Notes: a model not told the origin generated them from the sequence alone. Shown: positions 7,531 to 17,154, numbered from the stretch's first letter. The stretch is 64,000 nucleotides of DNA from Paraglaciecola arctica (GCF_018861065.1 NZ_JAHKQO010000036.1:1-64000); one strand, 5' to 3'. Program-made: numbers and translations.

Positions 7531-8652
7531 GTGAGAAGTCTTAATTTGGTACTCAATGGTCGCTTTCTTTTGCAAAACATCACAGGAGTGCAGAGAGTTG
7601 AACGAGAAATTCTTGTTGCGCTTGATAAATTGGCCTTACAAGGGATAATAAAAGCACCAGAAGTATTACTTCCAGAAAAAGGCGACATTATTTCAATGCC
7701 TGATCTACAGGTAATTAAATTAACACGAAAAGGGCGATTAACAGGTCATCTATGGGAGCAATTAGAGCTGCCTAAATACTGCAAATCAAAAATCTTATGG
7801 TGTCTTGGGAATACCTCCCCCGTATTGAGTTTGTTTTTCTCAAATACCAAGGTACTGACCATGATCCACGACCTTTCTTACAAATATTTTCCATCAGCAT
7901 ATAGTTGGAAGTTTAGAGCGGTATACTCAAGCCTTATTCCAATTGAAATATCTAAAAGCAATGCAATAGTGACAGTTTCGGACGCCGAGAAACGAGCCAT
8001 GGCACAACATTATCCTAAACTAACAAACTCTCCTCGTTTTCATATGGCTCAAAACGGCGGCATTCCTGATGATTCTGCCCAGCAGGCACAAAAAGAAACA
8101 TTACCCGAATTATCAGACAGAAACTACGGAATTTATGTTGGGTCTTTAAGTAAACGAAAAAATGCCGAAGGCGTATTAAAAGCAGCAATACAATTTTTAG
8201 AAACTTATCCTGATATGCATTTTGTGGTTATTGGGGCCAGTTCAGGCGTGTTTGATTCATTTAATATTGAAATTCCAGATAAAATCAAGCCAAGGTTAGA
8301 AATGTGTGGCCAAGTCAACGAGCCACAAAAAATCTATGATGCATTCGCCCATGCACGCTTTTTACTATTTCCATCATTTTATGAAGCGAGTCCTCTGCCA
8401 CCTATAGAAGCCATGACATTTGGTTGCCCAGTAATAGTATCAAACATACCAAGCTTGACAGAACGTTGTACAGACGCAGCGTTATATTGCGATCCTCATG
8501 ATATGGCGAGCATTAATAAAGCAGTTAACACGTTAATGGAATCAAATGAACTCTGGCAAAAATTAGCAGATGCTGGCCGTAAAAAAGCAGCTGAATACTC
8601 TTGGCTCAGACAAACTGAAACTTTGCTGAGACTAAGTAAGTTTGCTTCATGA
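7531..8652 (+). CDS. GT4-family glycosyltransferase
   Basis: The protein is about 373 residues with GT-B architecture. The N-terminal part has NGRFLLQNITGVQRVERE, typical of GT4 enzymes near WcaI/mannosyltransferases, then MIHDLSYKYFP. The donor half has GIYVGSLSKRKN and FPSFYEASPLPPIEAMTFGCP, matching the GT4 E-x7-E motif. The start is taken as GTG 7531, with GGAGAG seven bases upstream; GTG 7525 lies too close to that site. The stop overlaps the next start as ATGA, indicating translational coupling. Sugar specificity is unknown. Confidence 0.85.
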   Translation: MRSLNLVLNGRFLLQNITGVQRVEREILVALDKLALQGIIKAPEVLLPEKGDIISMPDLQVIKLTRKGRLTGHLWEQLELPKYCKSKILWCLGNTSPVLSLFFSNTKVLTMIHDLSYKYFPSAYSWKFRAVYSSLIPIEISKSNAIVTVSDAEKRAMAQHYPKLTNSPRFHMAQNGGIPDDSAQQAQKETLPELSDRNYGIYVGSLSKRKNAEGVLKAAIQFLETYPDMHFVVIGASSGVFDSFNIEIPDKIKPRLEMCGQVNEPQKIYDAFAHARFLLFPSFYEASPLPPIEAMTFGCPVIVSNIPSLTERCTDAALYCDPHDMASINKAVNTLMESNELWQKLADAGRKKAAEYSWLRQTETLLRLSKFAS

Positions 8653-9728
8653 CTAAAACTAAACTACGAATCATTCACGAAACCAATCCACAGAAGTATT
8701 TTCCGGTATTGTTTGAACTGGCACAGTCTGCACAGGTTGAGTTAGTAGGCACCCATCGTTATAGCGTGGTTAAAGAATGGATACGTGCGTGGTTACGTGA
8801 CCGTACATCATTTATGCAGCGCAACCGAAATGCATTTAGCGACTTTCTATTTCGATTGCGTATCCCTTTTATAAAAGGTGAAACTATAGTTATTGGCTTT
8901 GCTCCATGGGATTGGCGCTTACTGATTTATCGAAGCCTAGCTAAGTATAACCAAATTATATACCACACCTCTTGGCATGATTGGCGTTTGGATAAAACCC
9001 CGCGTCAACCTAAATTACCGTGGTTCAAAGGCTATATGCAAAAGCAATGGCAAACATTTGTGCACCATCCTAATGTCAAAGTGGTTGCGGTTACCTCTCT
9101 CGTTGCCAAAACCTTAAAACAAGAAACCGGTATCACAGCAGCAGTGATACCTCATGCTGTGCCTGATGTGTTTTTTGAAGCAGGCGAAAGTCGCTTACAT
9201 CGCGAAAATGGCCCGTTAAAGCTACTTTATGTAGGTGAAATTTCAGAGAAAAAAGGAATTAAGGTGTTGATTACCCTAATGAATCAACTTAAAGACAATG
9301 ATGTCACATTAACGGTTGTAGGTAATGGCTCTCTAGTTAGTTTGGTTGAAAACGGCCCAGAAAACGTCACCTATATCGGGCCAATATTCGATAGAGCAAA
9401 ACTTGCGAAGATTATGGCCAAACATGATGTGTTAATGCTTTTATCGCAAAAAACAGCTACATGGGAAGAACTATTTGGCATTGTTATTATTGAAGCAATT
9501 GCAGCCGGATGCGCTGTGATCGCCTCAGATCATATTGGACCCAAGGAAATATTTAATAACCACATTAATGCTGGTTTATACGACCAAGCAGATCTTGCTG
9601 GCGTGTACACAGCATTAGAAAATATGCAGAATAATAGAACCCAACTACAAGAGCTTAGAGAGCATCAAAGGGTTGCTTCCCTATATTCAATGTTTACGTT
9701 AAAAACGATGTGGCAAAAGGTAATTTAG
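8649..9728 (+). CDS. GT4-family glycosyltransferase
   Basis: The 359-residue protein overlaps the upstream gene by 4 bp (ATGA). Its C-terminal half has the donor-binding pattern KLLYVGEISEKKGIKVLI, LTVVGNGS and LFGIVIIEAIAAGCAVIASD, as in GT4 retaining enzymes. The N-terminal half carries WHDW and IPHAVPD segments common to GT-B acceptor domains. It is presumably the third sugar-adding enzyme of the repeat unit. The acceptor and donor are not deducible. Confidence 0.83.
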   Translation: MTKTKLRIIHETNPQKYFPVLFELAQSAQVELVGTHRYSVVKEWIRAWLRDRTSFMQRNRNAFSDFLFRLRIPFIKGETIVIGFAPWDWRLLIYRSLAKYNQIIYHTSWHDWRLDKTPRQPKLPWFKGYMQKQWQTFVHHPNVKVVAVTSLVAKTLKQETGITAAVIPHAVPDVFFEAGESRLHRENGPLKLLYVGEISEKKGIKVLITLMNQLKDNDVTLTVVGNGSLVSLVENGPENVTYIGPIFDRAKLAKIMAKHDVLMLLSQKTATWEELFGIVIIEAIAAGCAVIASDHIGPKEIFNNHINAGLYDQADLAGVYTALENMQNNRTQLQELREHQRVASLYSMFTLKTMWQKVI

Positions 9729-9733
9729 CAATC

Positions 9734-11137
9734 ATGAATAAATTTGCATTTTTAATAAGATGTTTTGCTTTCGTTATTCTGATTGGGATTTTTTTTATTG
9801 CGCCCTTTTCTTATTCTTGGAAAATGGCGCTGCTACTGGCCCAGTCTTTTTTACTCTCATCTATATTATTATTTTTAGCCATGATCCTCGACAACCGCCG
9901 TGGTGGTATTTCGTACATGTTTGAGTTTTTCATGTTATTTTTTATTGCACTGCCTGCAACCGTACAGATTTCATTAAACAAATTTCCATGGTTTGCAATA
10001 TTTCAACCAGTTTACCTTTGCTGGGCGTTTGGAATATTAGCTCTTTCACAAATGGCTTATCAATCGGGAATAGCATTTCAAGAATATAAAAACCAGAATA
10101 GAATTGACCCGCCTAATAAGTTTGAACTTACTATTGGAAACTCCCTTTTCTATTCAAAATGGGCTTGGAGCCTAGCATTACTTGCTGTTATTTTTGCTTT
10201 AGCTGCTGGCCCTTCGAACCTATTTGTCGCAAGATTTGAACGAGGAGAGGTCAGCTTTAGCGGTTTAACACAGCAATTCTTATTCATGTGCAGATCACTT
10301 AGTTTATTAGCTATGGTTATACTTTTATTTTTAGTGAAATATACACCCCATTTCGGATTAAGACGTCAAAACATCTATGCTACTCTCATATTTTTGGTGC
10401 CTTTCCTGTGTATCAATTACTTACCCGCACTACCTCGCTTTTTACTTTTTGGAATGTTCCTTGCTTTAAGTACTGTTTTTTTCAATTATTTTCGCCCTAA
10501 AAACAAGGCCTTAGTTGCAATGGTTTCAATAGCCGCCTTATTTATTATATTCCCAACGATCAAATCATTGGGAACTGGTGAGTTTGATGTAACTAGTTTT
10601 TCACAGCGAGCTGACAGTTCAGCAATTACCACATATTTATTGCGAGTAGATTTCGATGCGTATATGCAGATTGCATCGACTATCCAGTATTATATTCAAA
10701 GTCCAAGCCCACTTCGGTATGGTGAAAACTTTATTGGCGTAGCACTTTTTTTTATACCAAGTGCCCTTTGGACCGAAAAACCTATACCTACAGGTGTAAT
10801 AGTATCTGCAGGTTTAGACTACCAATACATAAATGTATCCAGCCCTTTACAAGCAGAAGCGTTAATGGGGTTTGGTATTATTGGGCCCGCTCTTATATTT
10901 TACTTACTAGCTTTTTATATTTCAAAAATAGAATGTCAAGCAAAACCTTATAAAAATAGCACTCCTCTAGCCTCTTCATTTTTTATTTACGCTATATTTA
11001 TGGGCTTTATCGTTATTATTTTACGAGGCGCACTGAATGGTGTAGCCCCCCAATTTGCTACAGCATTTTTGGCATTTTTTATCATGCAATTTATGAAAAA
11101 GCATAGACATATTTTAGTAACAGGCATACGTAAATGA
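9734..11137 (+). CDS. Wzy-like polysaccharide polymerase (multi-pass membrane protein)
   Basis: The roughly 467-residue, strongly hydrophobic protein has about ten predicted membrane helices, with charged loops around KYTPHFGLRRQ and a large periplasmic-type loop (about 280-350) rich in Ser, Tyr and Pro. This fits the O-antigen/EPS repeat-unit polymerase class, which is recognised by topology and context rather than sequence. It sits among glycosyltransferases and upstream of the flippase. An in-frame GTG at 9710 overlaps the previous gene, but the ATG at 9734 gives a standard membrane N terminus. A second candidate of this class, the O-antigen-ligase-family gene, lies in the minus arm. Confidence 0.68.
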   Translation: MNKFAFLIRCFAFVILIGIFFIAPFSYSWKMALLLAQSFLLSSILLFLAMILDNRRGGISYMFEFFMLFFIALPATVQISLNKFPWFAIFQPVYLCWAFGILALSQMAYQSGIAFQEYKNQNRIDPPNKFELTIGNSLFYSKWAWSLALLAVIFALAAGPSNLFVARFERGEVSFSGLTQQFLFMCRSLSLLAMVILLFLVKYTPHFGLRRQNIYATLIFLVPFLCINYLPALPRFLLFGMFLALSTVFFNYFRPKNKALVAMVSIAALFIIFPTIKSLGTGEFDVTSFSQRADSSAITTYLLRVDFDAYMQIASTIQYYIQSPSPLRYGENFIGVALFFIPSALWTEKPIPTGVIVSAGLDYQYINVSSPLQAEALMGFGIIGPALIFYLLAFYISKIECQAKPYKNSTPLASSFFIYAIFMGFIVIILRGALNGVAPQFATAFLAFFIMQFMKKHRHILVTGIRK

Positions 11138-11281
11138 TTAATTTAAAAATGAGTATCTCTAGAAAAACCGATACACCATTATTTAGAGAAAAAGAGAGAA
11201 AAATTTACACTTGCAGCTCTACTTTATCTCACTTAACACAACTTTACGTTAGCCTCAAAAATTTAAAACGGATAGACTCTC

Positions 11282-12043
11282 ATGAGCAATTATAGGGTAC
11301 TCAAAAACTTGTTTCGTCCAGTCTATGAACAAGTTAGGTCGACTTGGGAACTATATGCCGATAAACCGACAGGCCATTATCCAATCGTAATTCAAGGGAT
11401 ACAAAGATCTGGAACTAATTATCTAACAACCCTTCTAACACAATCAGACTATAGGATTATCAACAAGATAGATCCAAAACGTAGTAATCCTAGTCATAAA
11501 CATTTTCGCTGGCAAAAAAACAAGCATTCAATCGTGATGGATGCGCGTTATCAAAACAATAGATACGTTAATTCTTTACAGGACATAAATAAAATATGTG
11601 GATATAAACCTGATCTTAAACATATTGTATTATTCCGTACCCCAGAAAAATGGTTGAATTCAATATATCGATGGGGACTTGAAAGTAAATGGTTTAAAAA
11701 TGAAGATGAATTTTTTGCTCAAAATCTACATATTGCCTACTTAAAAGAGTGGGATGCCTATTATAGCTTTTGGCAGAAAACCGCTGCTCAAACACCTAAT
11801 CAAGTTTTATTAATGAGTTATGAAAGATTAATCGCGGAATCGGAACTTGGGCTTTCGAAGATAGACCAATTTATGGGTGTAGTACGACACTCTACTGATA
11901 ATTTAATATATTCCGTTGATAAAGTTCGACATTCACGACCAATTGTTGAAAAAAGAACAGCATTAAATCGGCCTGAATTATCAGAGTTATTAAAAAAGAC
12001 TACAAATTTTGATTGGCATACTGCAATGGAGAACTCCTTTTGA
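11282..12043 (+). CDS. Sulfotransferase-like protein
   Basis: The 253-residue protein has a P-loop-like PAPS-binding segment, IQGIQRSGTNYLTTLL (about 37-52), equivalent to the 5'-phosphosulfate loop of sulfotransferases. A later HIVLFRTPEKWLNSIYRWG block resembles the 3'-phosphate site, with Arg and Ser. If active it would move sulfate from PAPS to a sugar or lipid-linked glycan, which suits marine sulfated EPS. It ends overlapping the next gene (TTGA). The start lies 7 bases after a weak CGGA. Chain-length regulators share this fold, so catalysis is inferred only. Confidence 0.72.
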   Translation: MSNYRVLKNLFRPVYEQVRSTWELYADKPTGHYPIVIQGIQRSGTNYLTTLLTQSDYRIINKIDPKRSNPSHKHFRWQKNKHSIVMDARYQNNRYVNSLQDINKICGYKPDLKHIVLFRTPEKWLNSIYRWGLESKWFKNEDEFFAQNLHIAYLKEWDAYYSFWQKTAAQTPNQVLLMSYERLIAESELGLSKIDQFMGVVRHSTDNLIYSVDKVRHSRPIVEKRTALNRPELSELLKKTTNFDWHTAMENSF

Positions 12044-13104
12044 CTCTTACAATTATTGCATGGCCTAAAGAAAAAAATAAGAAAAACAATCCATTTCAAC
12101 ATTTACTCTATGAAGCTATTGAAAAGCGAGAGTTGTTGCTAGTTAAAGAATTTAATCCCTTCATTGTTCTCACTACTAAAGGACAAAAAGTTCTTCATAT
12201 TCATTGGCCTGATGTATTTTTGGCCACAGCGAAAGGATGGAAATTTTGGACCAAAATTGCCTATTTACGCGTGTTATTCTGGATAGCCCGAATACTTAAA
12301 ACACCTATAATTTGGACTGCACATAATCTAAAGCGACCGGGGCAACGAAACTCAGATATATTGGATAGCGTTTTTTGGCCTTGGTTTTCTAAACGGATAG
12401 ACGGAATTATCTATATGACAGCATCATCTAAACGCAATGGAGAGGAATTATTCCCAAATTGGCGAGATATTCCCAACGTGATAATTCCACACGGTCATTA
12501 TGGTCCAATAATAGATACTCATCACCTAAAACCGCACACGAATAGTGATGACAAACCTAAACTTCTATTTTTTGGTTCTATCACTAAATATAAAAATGCA
12601 AACAAGCTATTAAGCGCTTTTTTAAATCTCCCTGAAGGTAACGCTATATTAAATATAAAGGGAAAAATGAGCAGCATGAGTCCAGATACGCTGCTATTAC
12701 AAAAATTGGAAAAATTGCCATGTAATCGTAAATCTGAAGTGAACTTCGATAATCGCTTTCTAAGTGATGAAGAGCTGATTCAATCAATACAGGAAAGTGA
12801 AATTATTATATTCCCATACTCTGACGTTTTAAATTCAGGGGCAGCTATATTTGCTTTGTCAGTCGGTAGACCTATTTTGGCTAGTGACACTCCACTGTTT
12901 CGTGAGTTACAACAACAAGTAGGCAGCGAGTGGGTCCAACTCATTAATAACGAACTCGACGCACCTCAGCTATCTTTAGCCATTAAACACGCAAAAACAC
13001 TTAAAAAATCCAAAGCATCACCTGATTTATCTAAGTTTGAATGGGATCTCATTGCTGAACAAACCATAGCCTTTTACCAACACGTTTTAGCTGAAAAAAC
13101 CTAA
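12040..13104 (+). CDS. Glycosyltransferase, GT-B fold
   Basis: The 354-residue protein carries VLHIHWPDVFL and WTAHNLKRPGQRN in the acceptor half. In the donor half are PKLLFFGSITKYKNANKLLSAF and a segment ending IIIFPYSDVLNSGAAIFALSVGRP, the position of the GT4 E-x7-E region, although the second acidic residue is not obvious. TTG 12040 is chosen as start because GGAGAA (12028-12033) lies six bases upstream and the codon overlaps the previous stop. It is the fourth glycosyltransferase of the plus arm and directly precedes the flippase. Confidence 0.78.
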   Translation: MTLTIIAWPKEKNKKNNPFQHLLYEAIEKRELLLVKEFNPFIVLTTKGQKVLHIHWPDVFLATAKGWKFWTKIAYLRVLFWIARILKTPIIWTAHNLKRPGQRNSDILDSVFWPWFSKRIDGIIYMTASSKRNGEELFPNWRDIPNVIIPHGHYGPIIDTHHLKPHTNSDDKPKLLFFGSITKYKNANKLLSAFLNLPEGNAILNIKGKMSSMSPDTLLLQKLEKLPCNRKSEVNFDNRFLSDEELIQSIQESEIIIFPYSDVLNSGAAIFALSVGRPILASDTPLFRELQQQVGSEWVQLINNELDAPQLSLAIKHAKTLKKSKASPDLSKFEWDLIAEQTIAFYQHVLAEKT

Positions 13105-13110
13105 AAAACA

Positions 13111-14457
13111 ATGAAATCTATCTTACTAAAACTGGGCAAATTAATGAGTATGCGTATGCTCGCTATAGGCTTAACTTTTGTTCAAACAATTGTTATGACC
13201 CGTGTGTTTGGTAGCGAGGTATTCGGTTTACTATCAATTGCCCTATCTATATCTGCATTGGCCGTGTTACTTTTATCTTTTGGCCTTGATCAAGTATTGA
13301 TGCGTGAAATTGCCCGAATAGGAAAATCTCGTGTGGTATTTTCACAACGCTGGCAGGATCTATGGCGATTAATCATCAAAAGAGTCCTGCCCATTACACT
13401 TGTAGTGACAATTGTTGGGGCTATCTTAGTAACCACTACTTCATTTGCAGGACCTTACCAACTAACTTTGTTAGCAACTTTTTTGTTACTACCGATTATA
13501 CTTTTTCGCAAGTACATTGAATCCATTTGTTTAGGCACTAAACAAGTAGTGCTTTCCATTACTGGCAGCCAGATTATTTATCCTATATTAATGATTCTAG
13601 CCGGATTTTATATATGGTATGCAGGTATAAAACCTGATGCGACTTCAGTCTCTTTCACTTATGCTTTTGCTGCAATAGGCAGCCTCATAGCTTCAGTTCT
13701 ATTAATTACAGCTACCTTAAAAGAGATACGATCTAAAACACAAAAGATAGACAAAGAAAGATCCGAAAATGCAGATCTGTTAGAAAGTCCTGGAGAAAAA
13801 GCCTTATTCAAAAGTGGCTTACATTTCTCCCTCGTATCACTTGGTTTTGTATTAGGCCAACATATTGACGTACTGATGATGGGAGTGCTGTCAACCCCAG
13901 AAAACGTGGCATTAGTGCGAATTGCAGCCCGGGTAGCAGAAATGGCAGGATTAATTCGCGCAATTATTTTATTACAATATAGGCCACAAATTGCCGAAGC
14001 TTATGGTAATTCTGATAAAAAGAAGCTACAACAGCACGCAACCATAATGGTCAAGTTATTTACCATATCAGGAATCCCTATAACTCTGGGCTTTTGGATT
14101 TTCGCTGAAGAAGTAATGATGGTTTTTGGGTCAGAATTTATTGCAGGTGCTTGGGCGATGCGTATATATATCGCGGGGGTTTTAGTTACATTACTTTTTG
14201 GGCCAGGAAATGCCATGTTAGCAATGACAGAGAATGAAGGTACCGCCTCTCGAATAGTATTATCTTCACTTTTAATACAGGTATTGCTAAACATAGTACT
14301 TATTCCGTGGGCAGGTCCAATTGGATGTGCAAGTGCAAATTTTATAGCAATGTGCTTCATAGCTATAGCAAGTAGATTTTTGTTAGTAAAAAAATTAGGG
14401 GTGGAACCTTCTTTAATAGTTATATTAAAAAAAACACCTACTAAATATAGGTTTTAA
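13111..14457 (+). CDS. Wzx-like lipid-linked oligosaccharide flippase
   Basis: The 448-residue, highly hydrophobic protein fits the polysaccharide-transport (PST) branch of the MVF/MOP superfamily. It has 12-14 predicted helices, the N-terminal segment MRMLAIGLTFVQTIVMTRVFG, and paired half-repeats with an acidic/basic central loop (RSKTQKIDKERSENADLLES). It would move the undecaprenyl-linked repeat unit to the periplasm for polymerisation. It begins 6 bp after the last glycosyltransferase gene and closes that gene run; an AT-rich gap of about 100 bp follows. Confidence 0.85.
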   Translation: MKSILLKLGKLMSMRMLAIGLTFVQTIVMTRVFGSEVFGLLSIALSISALAVLLLSFGLDQVLMREIARIGKSRVVFSQRWQDLWRLIIKRVLPITLVVTIVGAILVTTTSFAGPYQLTLLATFLLLPIILFRKYIESICLGTKQVVLSITGSQIIYPILMILAGFYIWYAGIKPDATSVSFTYAFAAIGSLIASVLLITATLKEIRSKTQKIDKERSENADLLESPGEKALFKSGLHFSLVSLGFVLGQHIDVLMMGVLSTPENVALVRIAARVAEMAGLIRAIILLQYRPQIAEAYGNSDKKKLQQHATIMVKLFTISGIPITLGFWIFAEEVMMVFGSEFIAGAWAMRIYIAGVLVTLLFGPGNAMLAMTENEGTASRIVLSSLLIQVLLNIVLIPWAGPIGCASANFIAMCFIAIASRFLLVKKLGVEPSLIVILKKTPTKYRF

Positions 14458-14563
14458 GGTAATGCAAATTTGATTGGATTATCCAAGTCGCTAAAGTTTT
14501 GATTGCTCTAATACCATCAATTAAATTTGTAAAATAACTAAAATGGAGTTTTAAAATATAGTT

Positions 14564-14947
14564 ATGCAACATACTCGAAGAGAATTTTTAAAAAATTTGT
14601 CATATCTATTTACTGGAATGTTGACACTTTCAACAGCGGCAATTTTAAATCCATCACCTAATTCAAATTTGTTAAAAATAAAAAAGCAATTTAGCCAAGC
14701 ATCAATTAGTCATTGGATTGTGGGTAATTTATCAAACTCAGAAACAATAGCTTTAATTCAATCGAATTTAGAATTTATTAATACAATTCCTTTGTTGACA
14801 TTTCAAGAAGTAAGCGAGCAAATTTCCTCAGATTTTATTGCTGATAAAACCATAATAATTCAAGGGATATACTTTTCTATAAAAGAAGTTGTTTTGTTGG
14901 TAATTGTTAATGATCCAAAGTTTAGTCACTTTTTTGAGGAACTTTAA
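14564..14947 (+). CDS. Tat-signal small subunit of a GMC dehydrogenase complex (probable)
   Basis: The 127-residue protein begins MQHTRREFLKNL. TRREFLK matches the twin-arginine signal (S/T)RRxFLK and is followed by a hydrophobic stretch to about residue 30. The remainder has no recognised domain. Its stop codon abuts the start of a GMC oxidoreductase gene, itself followed by a cytochrome c gene. This is the small/flavin/cytochrome order of membrane gluconate-2-, sorbitol- and fructose-dehydrogenases, in which the small subunit carries the folded flavoprotein out through Tat. It is shorter than usual for those small subunits. The role is inferred from order and signal. Confidence 0.65.
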   Translation: MQHTRREFLKNLSYLFTGMLTLSTAAILNPSPNSNLLKIKKQFSQASISHWIVGNLSNSETIALIQSNLEFINTIPLLTFQEVSEQISSDFIADKTIIIQGIYFSIKEVVLLVIVNDPKFSHFFEEL

Positions 14948-16525
14948 ATGCCATTTATTGATGCGAACGATAATCTTATCCCTGAGGAGTTAAAAACAGA
15001 TATATGCATTATAGGGGCAGGCGCAGCAGGTATCACATTAGCTAGAAACCTTAAGACTGTAAAAGATATTATACTTGTTGAGTCTGGCAACTTCGAGATG
15101 TCAGGCGCTAGTCAATCCCTATATAAAGGTAAAAATTTAGCTCTCAAGTACTACGACCTGTTAAAATGCAGATTACGATATATGGGGGGTACTACAAATC
15201 ACTGGGGCGGATATTGTAGGTCTAATGATCCTATTGATTACGAAGGCAGAGCAGAGCTAGGTTTACCCAAATGGCCTATATCGAAGGATGAACTAACCCC
15301 TTATATTAATTTAGCTAAAACAGAGCTTGATTTAAAATATGATTTTTTCGAAAACACAGAATTACTAAAAGATAAAAAGATTTCGAAAGAGCAATTATTA
15401 GAAAACCATCACCCCGATTTCCAAACAAAAGTATTTCAAATTACAAAAAAACGTCGATTCAGGGAAATCTATAAACATGAATTGCAAAAACAAACAAATT
15501 TACAAGTTCTATTAAATTTAAATGCAATACATATACAACTTAATGAACAAGGAGATAACGTTAAAGAAATCATATTCAAAACAATCAAAGGCAAAAAAAT
15601 ACTAATTAAAGCAAAAAAATTTATTCTATCGTGTCATGCAATTGAAAATGCTAGGTTGTTGCTCAAGTCAAATGATGTTGCAAAAACAGGAATTGGAAAT
15701 ACATATGACCATTTGGGGAGGTACTTTATGGAGCATATTTATCTAAAAGCTTCCAAATTAATACCTTCAGATAGTTTTCCAAAATTGTATGATTTTAAAG
15801 AATTGAGAGATTCGAAATTAAATGCTAATTTGAGTTTTTCGGATAACTACACTCGAGAAAACCAATTACTGCAATATTATTGCCGTTTCTATCCAGTATA
15901 TGTAGAGGATAAAGAAAAAGACTCACTAAGAAATATTAAACGTAACATAAATGAGCCTTATAAATATGAACTATATAATGATATTAAAAATTTAGTAAAT
16001 AATTTTAACGATGTTAAAAATTTCTTAATATCGCAATTTGGTTTTTATAACCCTGCACCTAAATACTATCAATTGGATCATAGAATAGAGCAAGCACCTA
16101 ACCCTGATTCAAGAATTATATTATCAAATGACAAAGATCTCTTTGGCATGCCACTAGCTGATATCCAATGGAAACTAACTGATCACGATTATAGATCATT
16201 TAAACTTGGGCAAGCTAAAATAGTAAAAGAACTAAGTGCAATGGGCGCCGGAAGGTTTGAGCTGGAAGAATTAACACCTGATTTAATAAGGGAAAGAATT
16301 AAAGGTCATTATCATCATATTGGCACTACACGTATGAGTAATTTGGAAGAGGATGGAGTTGTAGATAAAAACTGCAAAGTTCACAATGTAAATAACTTAT
16401 ATGTTGCTGGTAGTTCAACTTTTCCTACAGCGGGATATTCAGGCCCCACGATGATGATAATAGCAATGAGTATTCGCTTAGCAAACCACCTAAGTAACGA
16501 TTTTTTATACGGACCTAAAAAATGA
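14948..16525 (+). CDS. GMC-family FAD-dependent oxidoreductase (sugar/alcohol dehydrogenase type)
   Basis: The 525-residue protein has an N-terminal Rossmann FAD motif, IIGAGAAG (21-28), then GGTTNHWGG (80-88), the GMC C-terminal HYHHIGTTRM block (454-463) with candidate catalytic His, and a closing STFPTAGYSGP segment (490-500). It lacks a signal peptide, consistent with export in complex with the Tat-signal protein encoded immediately upstream. It would oxidise a sugar or alcohol group in the periplasm and pass electrons to the cytochrome c encoded next. Placement between the EPS flippase and a nitroreductase suggests a polysaccharide-linked substrate, which is an inference. Confidence 0.85.
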   Translation: MPFIDANDNLIPEELKTDICIIGAGAAGITLARNLKTVKDIILVESGNFEMSGASQSLYKGKNLALKYYDLLKCRLRYMGGTTNHWGGYCRSNDPIDYEGRAELGLPKWPISKDELTPYINLAKTELDLKYDFFENTELLKDKKISKEQLLENHHPDFQTKVFQITKKRRFREIYKHELQKQTNLQVLLNLNAIHIQLNEQGDNVKEIIFKTIKGKKILIKAKKFILSCHAIENARLLLKSNDVAKTGIGNTYDHLGRYFMEHIYLKASKLIPSDSFPKLYDFKELRDSKLNANLSFSDNYTRENQLLQYYCRFYPVYVEDKEKDSLRNIKRNINEPYKYELYNDIKNLVNNFNDVKNFLISQFGFYNPAPKYYQLDHRIEQAPNPDSRIILSNDKDLFGMPLADIQWKLTDHDYRSFKLGQAKIVKELSAMGAGRFELEELTPDLIRERIKGHYHHIGTTRMSNLEEDGVVDKNCKVHNVNNLYVAGSSTFPTAGYSGPTMMIIAMSIRLANHLSNDFLYGPKK

Positions 16526-17154
16526 TAAAAATTTTATTATGCTTTTTTCTTCCACCTATTTTGCTTTTAAGGTATTCGAACAAAATATTTTTATCACTAC
16601 TCTCATTAACGATTTGGTGGTGTGCAATTTATTTTTTTCTAGAAAGATCGGTATCATTAGGTATTGTTATTTATTTGGCTCTTGTCACTTTGGTTTTATA
16701 TCTAACATTCCAAAAATATACGGGAGACAAAACACAACTTAAAATAAAAACACACTGGATTATGGTCTTATTACCTTTAATTACTTTAGCTTTTTTTACT
16801 TCGACAATTGTAAAACGCAATATTCAAGGCAAAACTAATTTAGCTAAAACTCAATATAGTTTAACTTTAGGTAAACAAATATATGATGATAAATGTAGCC
16901 TTTGTCATAAGTTAAACGATGGGAACTATGTTGGTCCTAGTTTAAAAGGAATATTTATGAGGCCTGCAGGGAAGTACCCAAATTATAACTATTCTAAGAA
17001 TTTACAAACTGCCAACTTTGTATGGGACGAACAAAAACTAGTAACGTTTTTAAATGACCAAAACGGTTTAATTCCAGAAACAAGAATGTATATATCCCCA
17101 CTTACAAATGAAGAGTTAATTACGCTAATTCACTTTCTTAAAAACGAACAATAA
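16522..17154 (+). CDS. Membrane-anchored cytochrome c (electron acceptor of the GMC enzyme)
   Basis: The 210-residue protein has three N-terminal hydrophobic segments (about 4-40, 44-63, 79-96), then a class I cytochrome c domain with heme motif CSLCH (125-129), a GPSLKGIF turn and a candidate axial Met in ETRMYISPL. It overlaps the GMC gene by 4 bp (ATGA), so the two are translationally coupled. The first hydrophobic stretch, CFFLPPILLL, loosely recalls the small Pmp3/YqaE family. Electrons would pass from FAD to this heme and then to quinone or an oxidase. Confidence 0.8.
   Translation: MIKILLCFFLPPILLLRYSNKIFLSLLSLTIWWCAIYFFLERSVSLGIVIYLALVTLVLYLTFQKYTGDKTQLKIKTHWIMVLLPLITLAFFTSTIVKRNIQGKTNLAKTQYSLTLGKQIYDDKCSLCHKLNDGNYVGPSLKGIFMRPAGKYPNYNYSKNLQTANFVWDEQKLVTFLNDQNGLIPETRMYISPLTNEELITLIHFLKNEQ

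Noticed and set aside
11134-11295. 53-codon frame overlapping the polymerase stop (ATGA) and the sulfotransferase start
   Set aside because: The coupling is attractive, but the sequence is Lys/Ser/Thr-rich without a domain and overlaps the better-supported sulfotransferase start by 14 bp.
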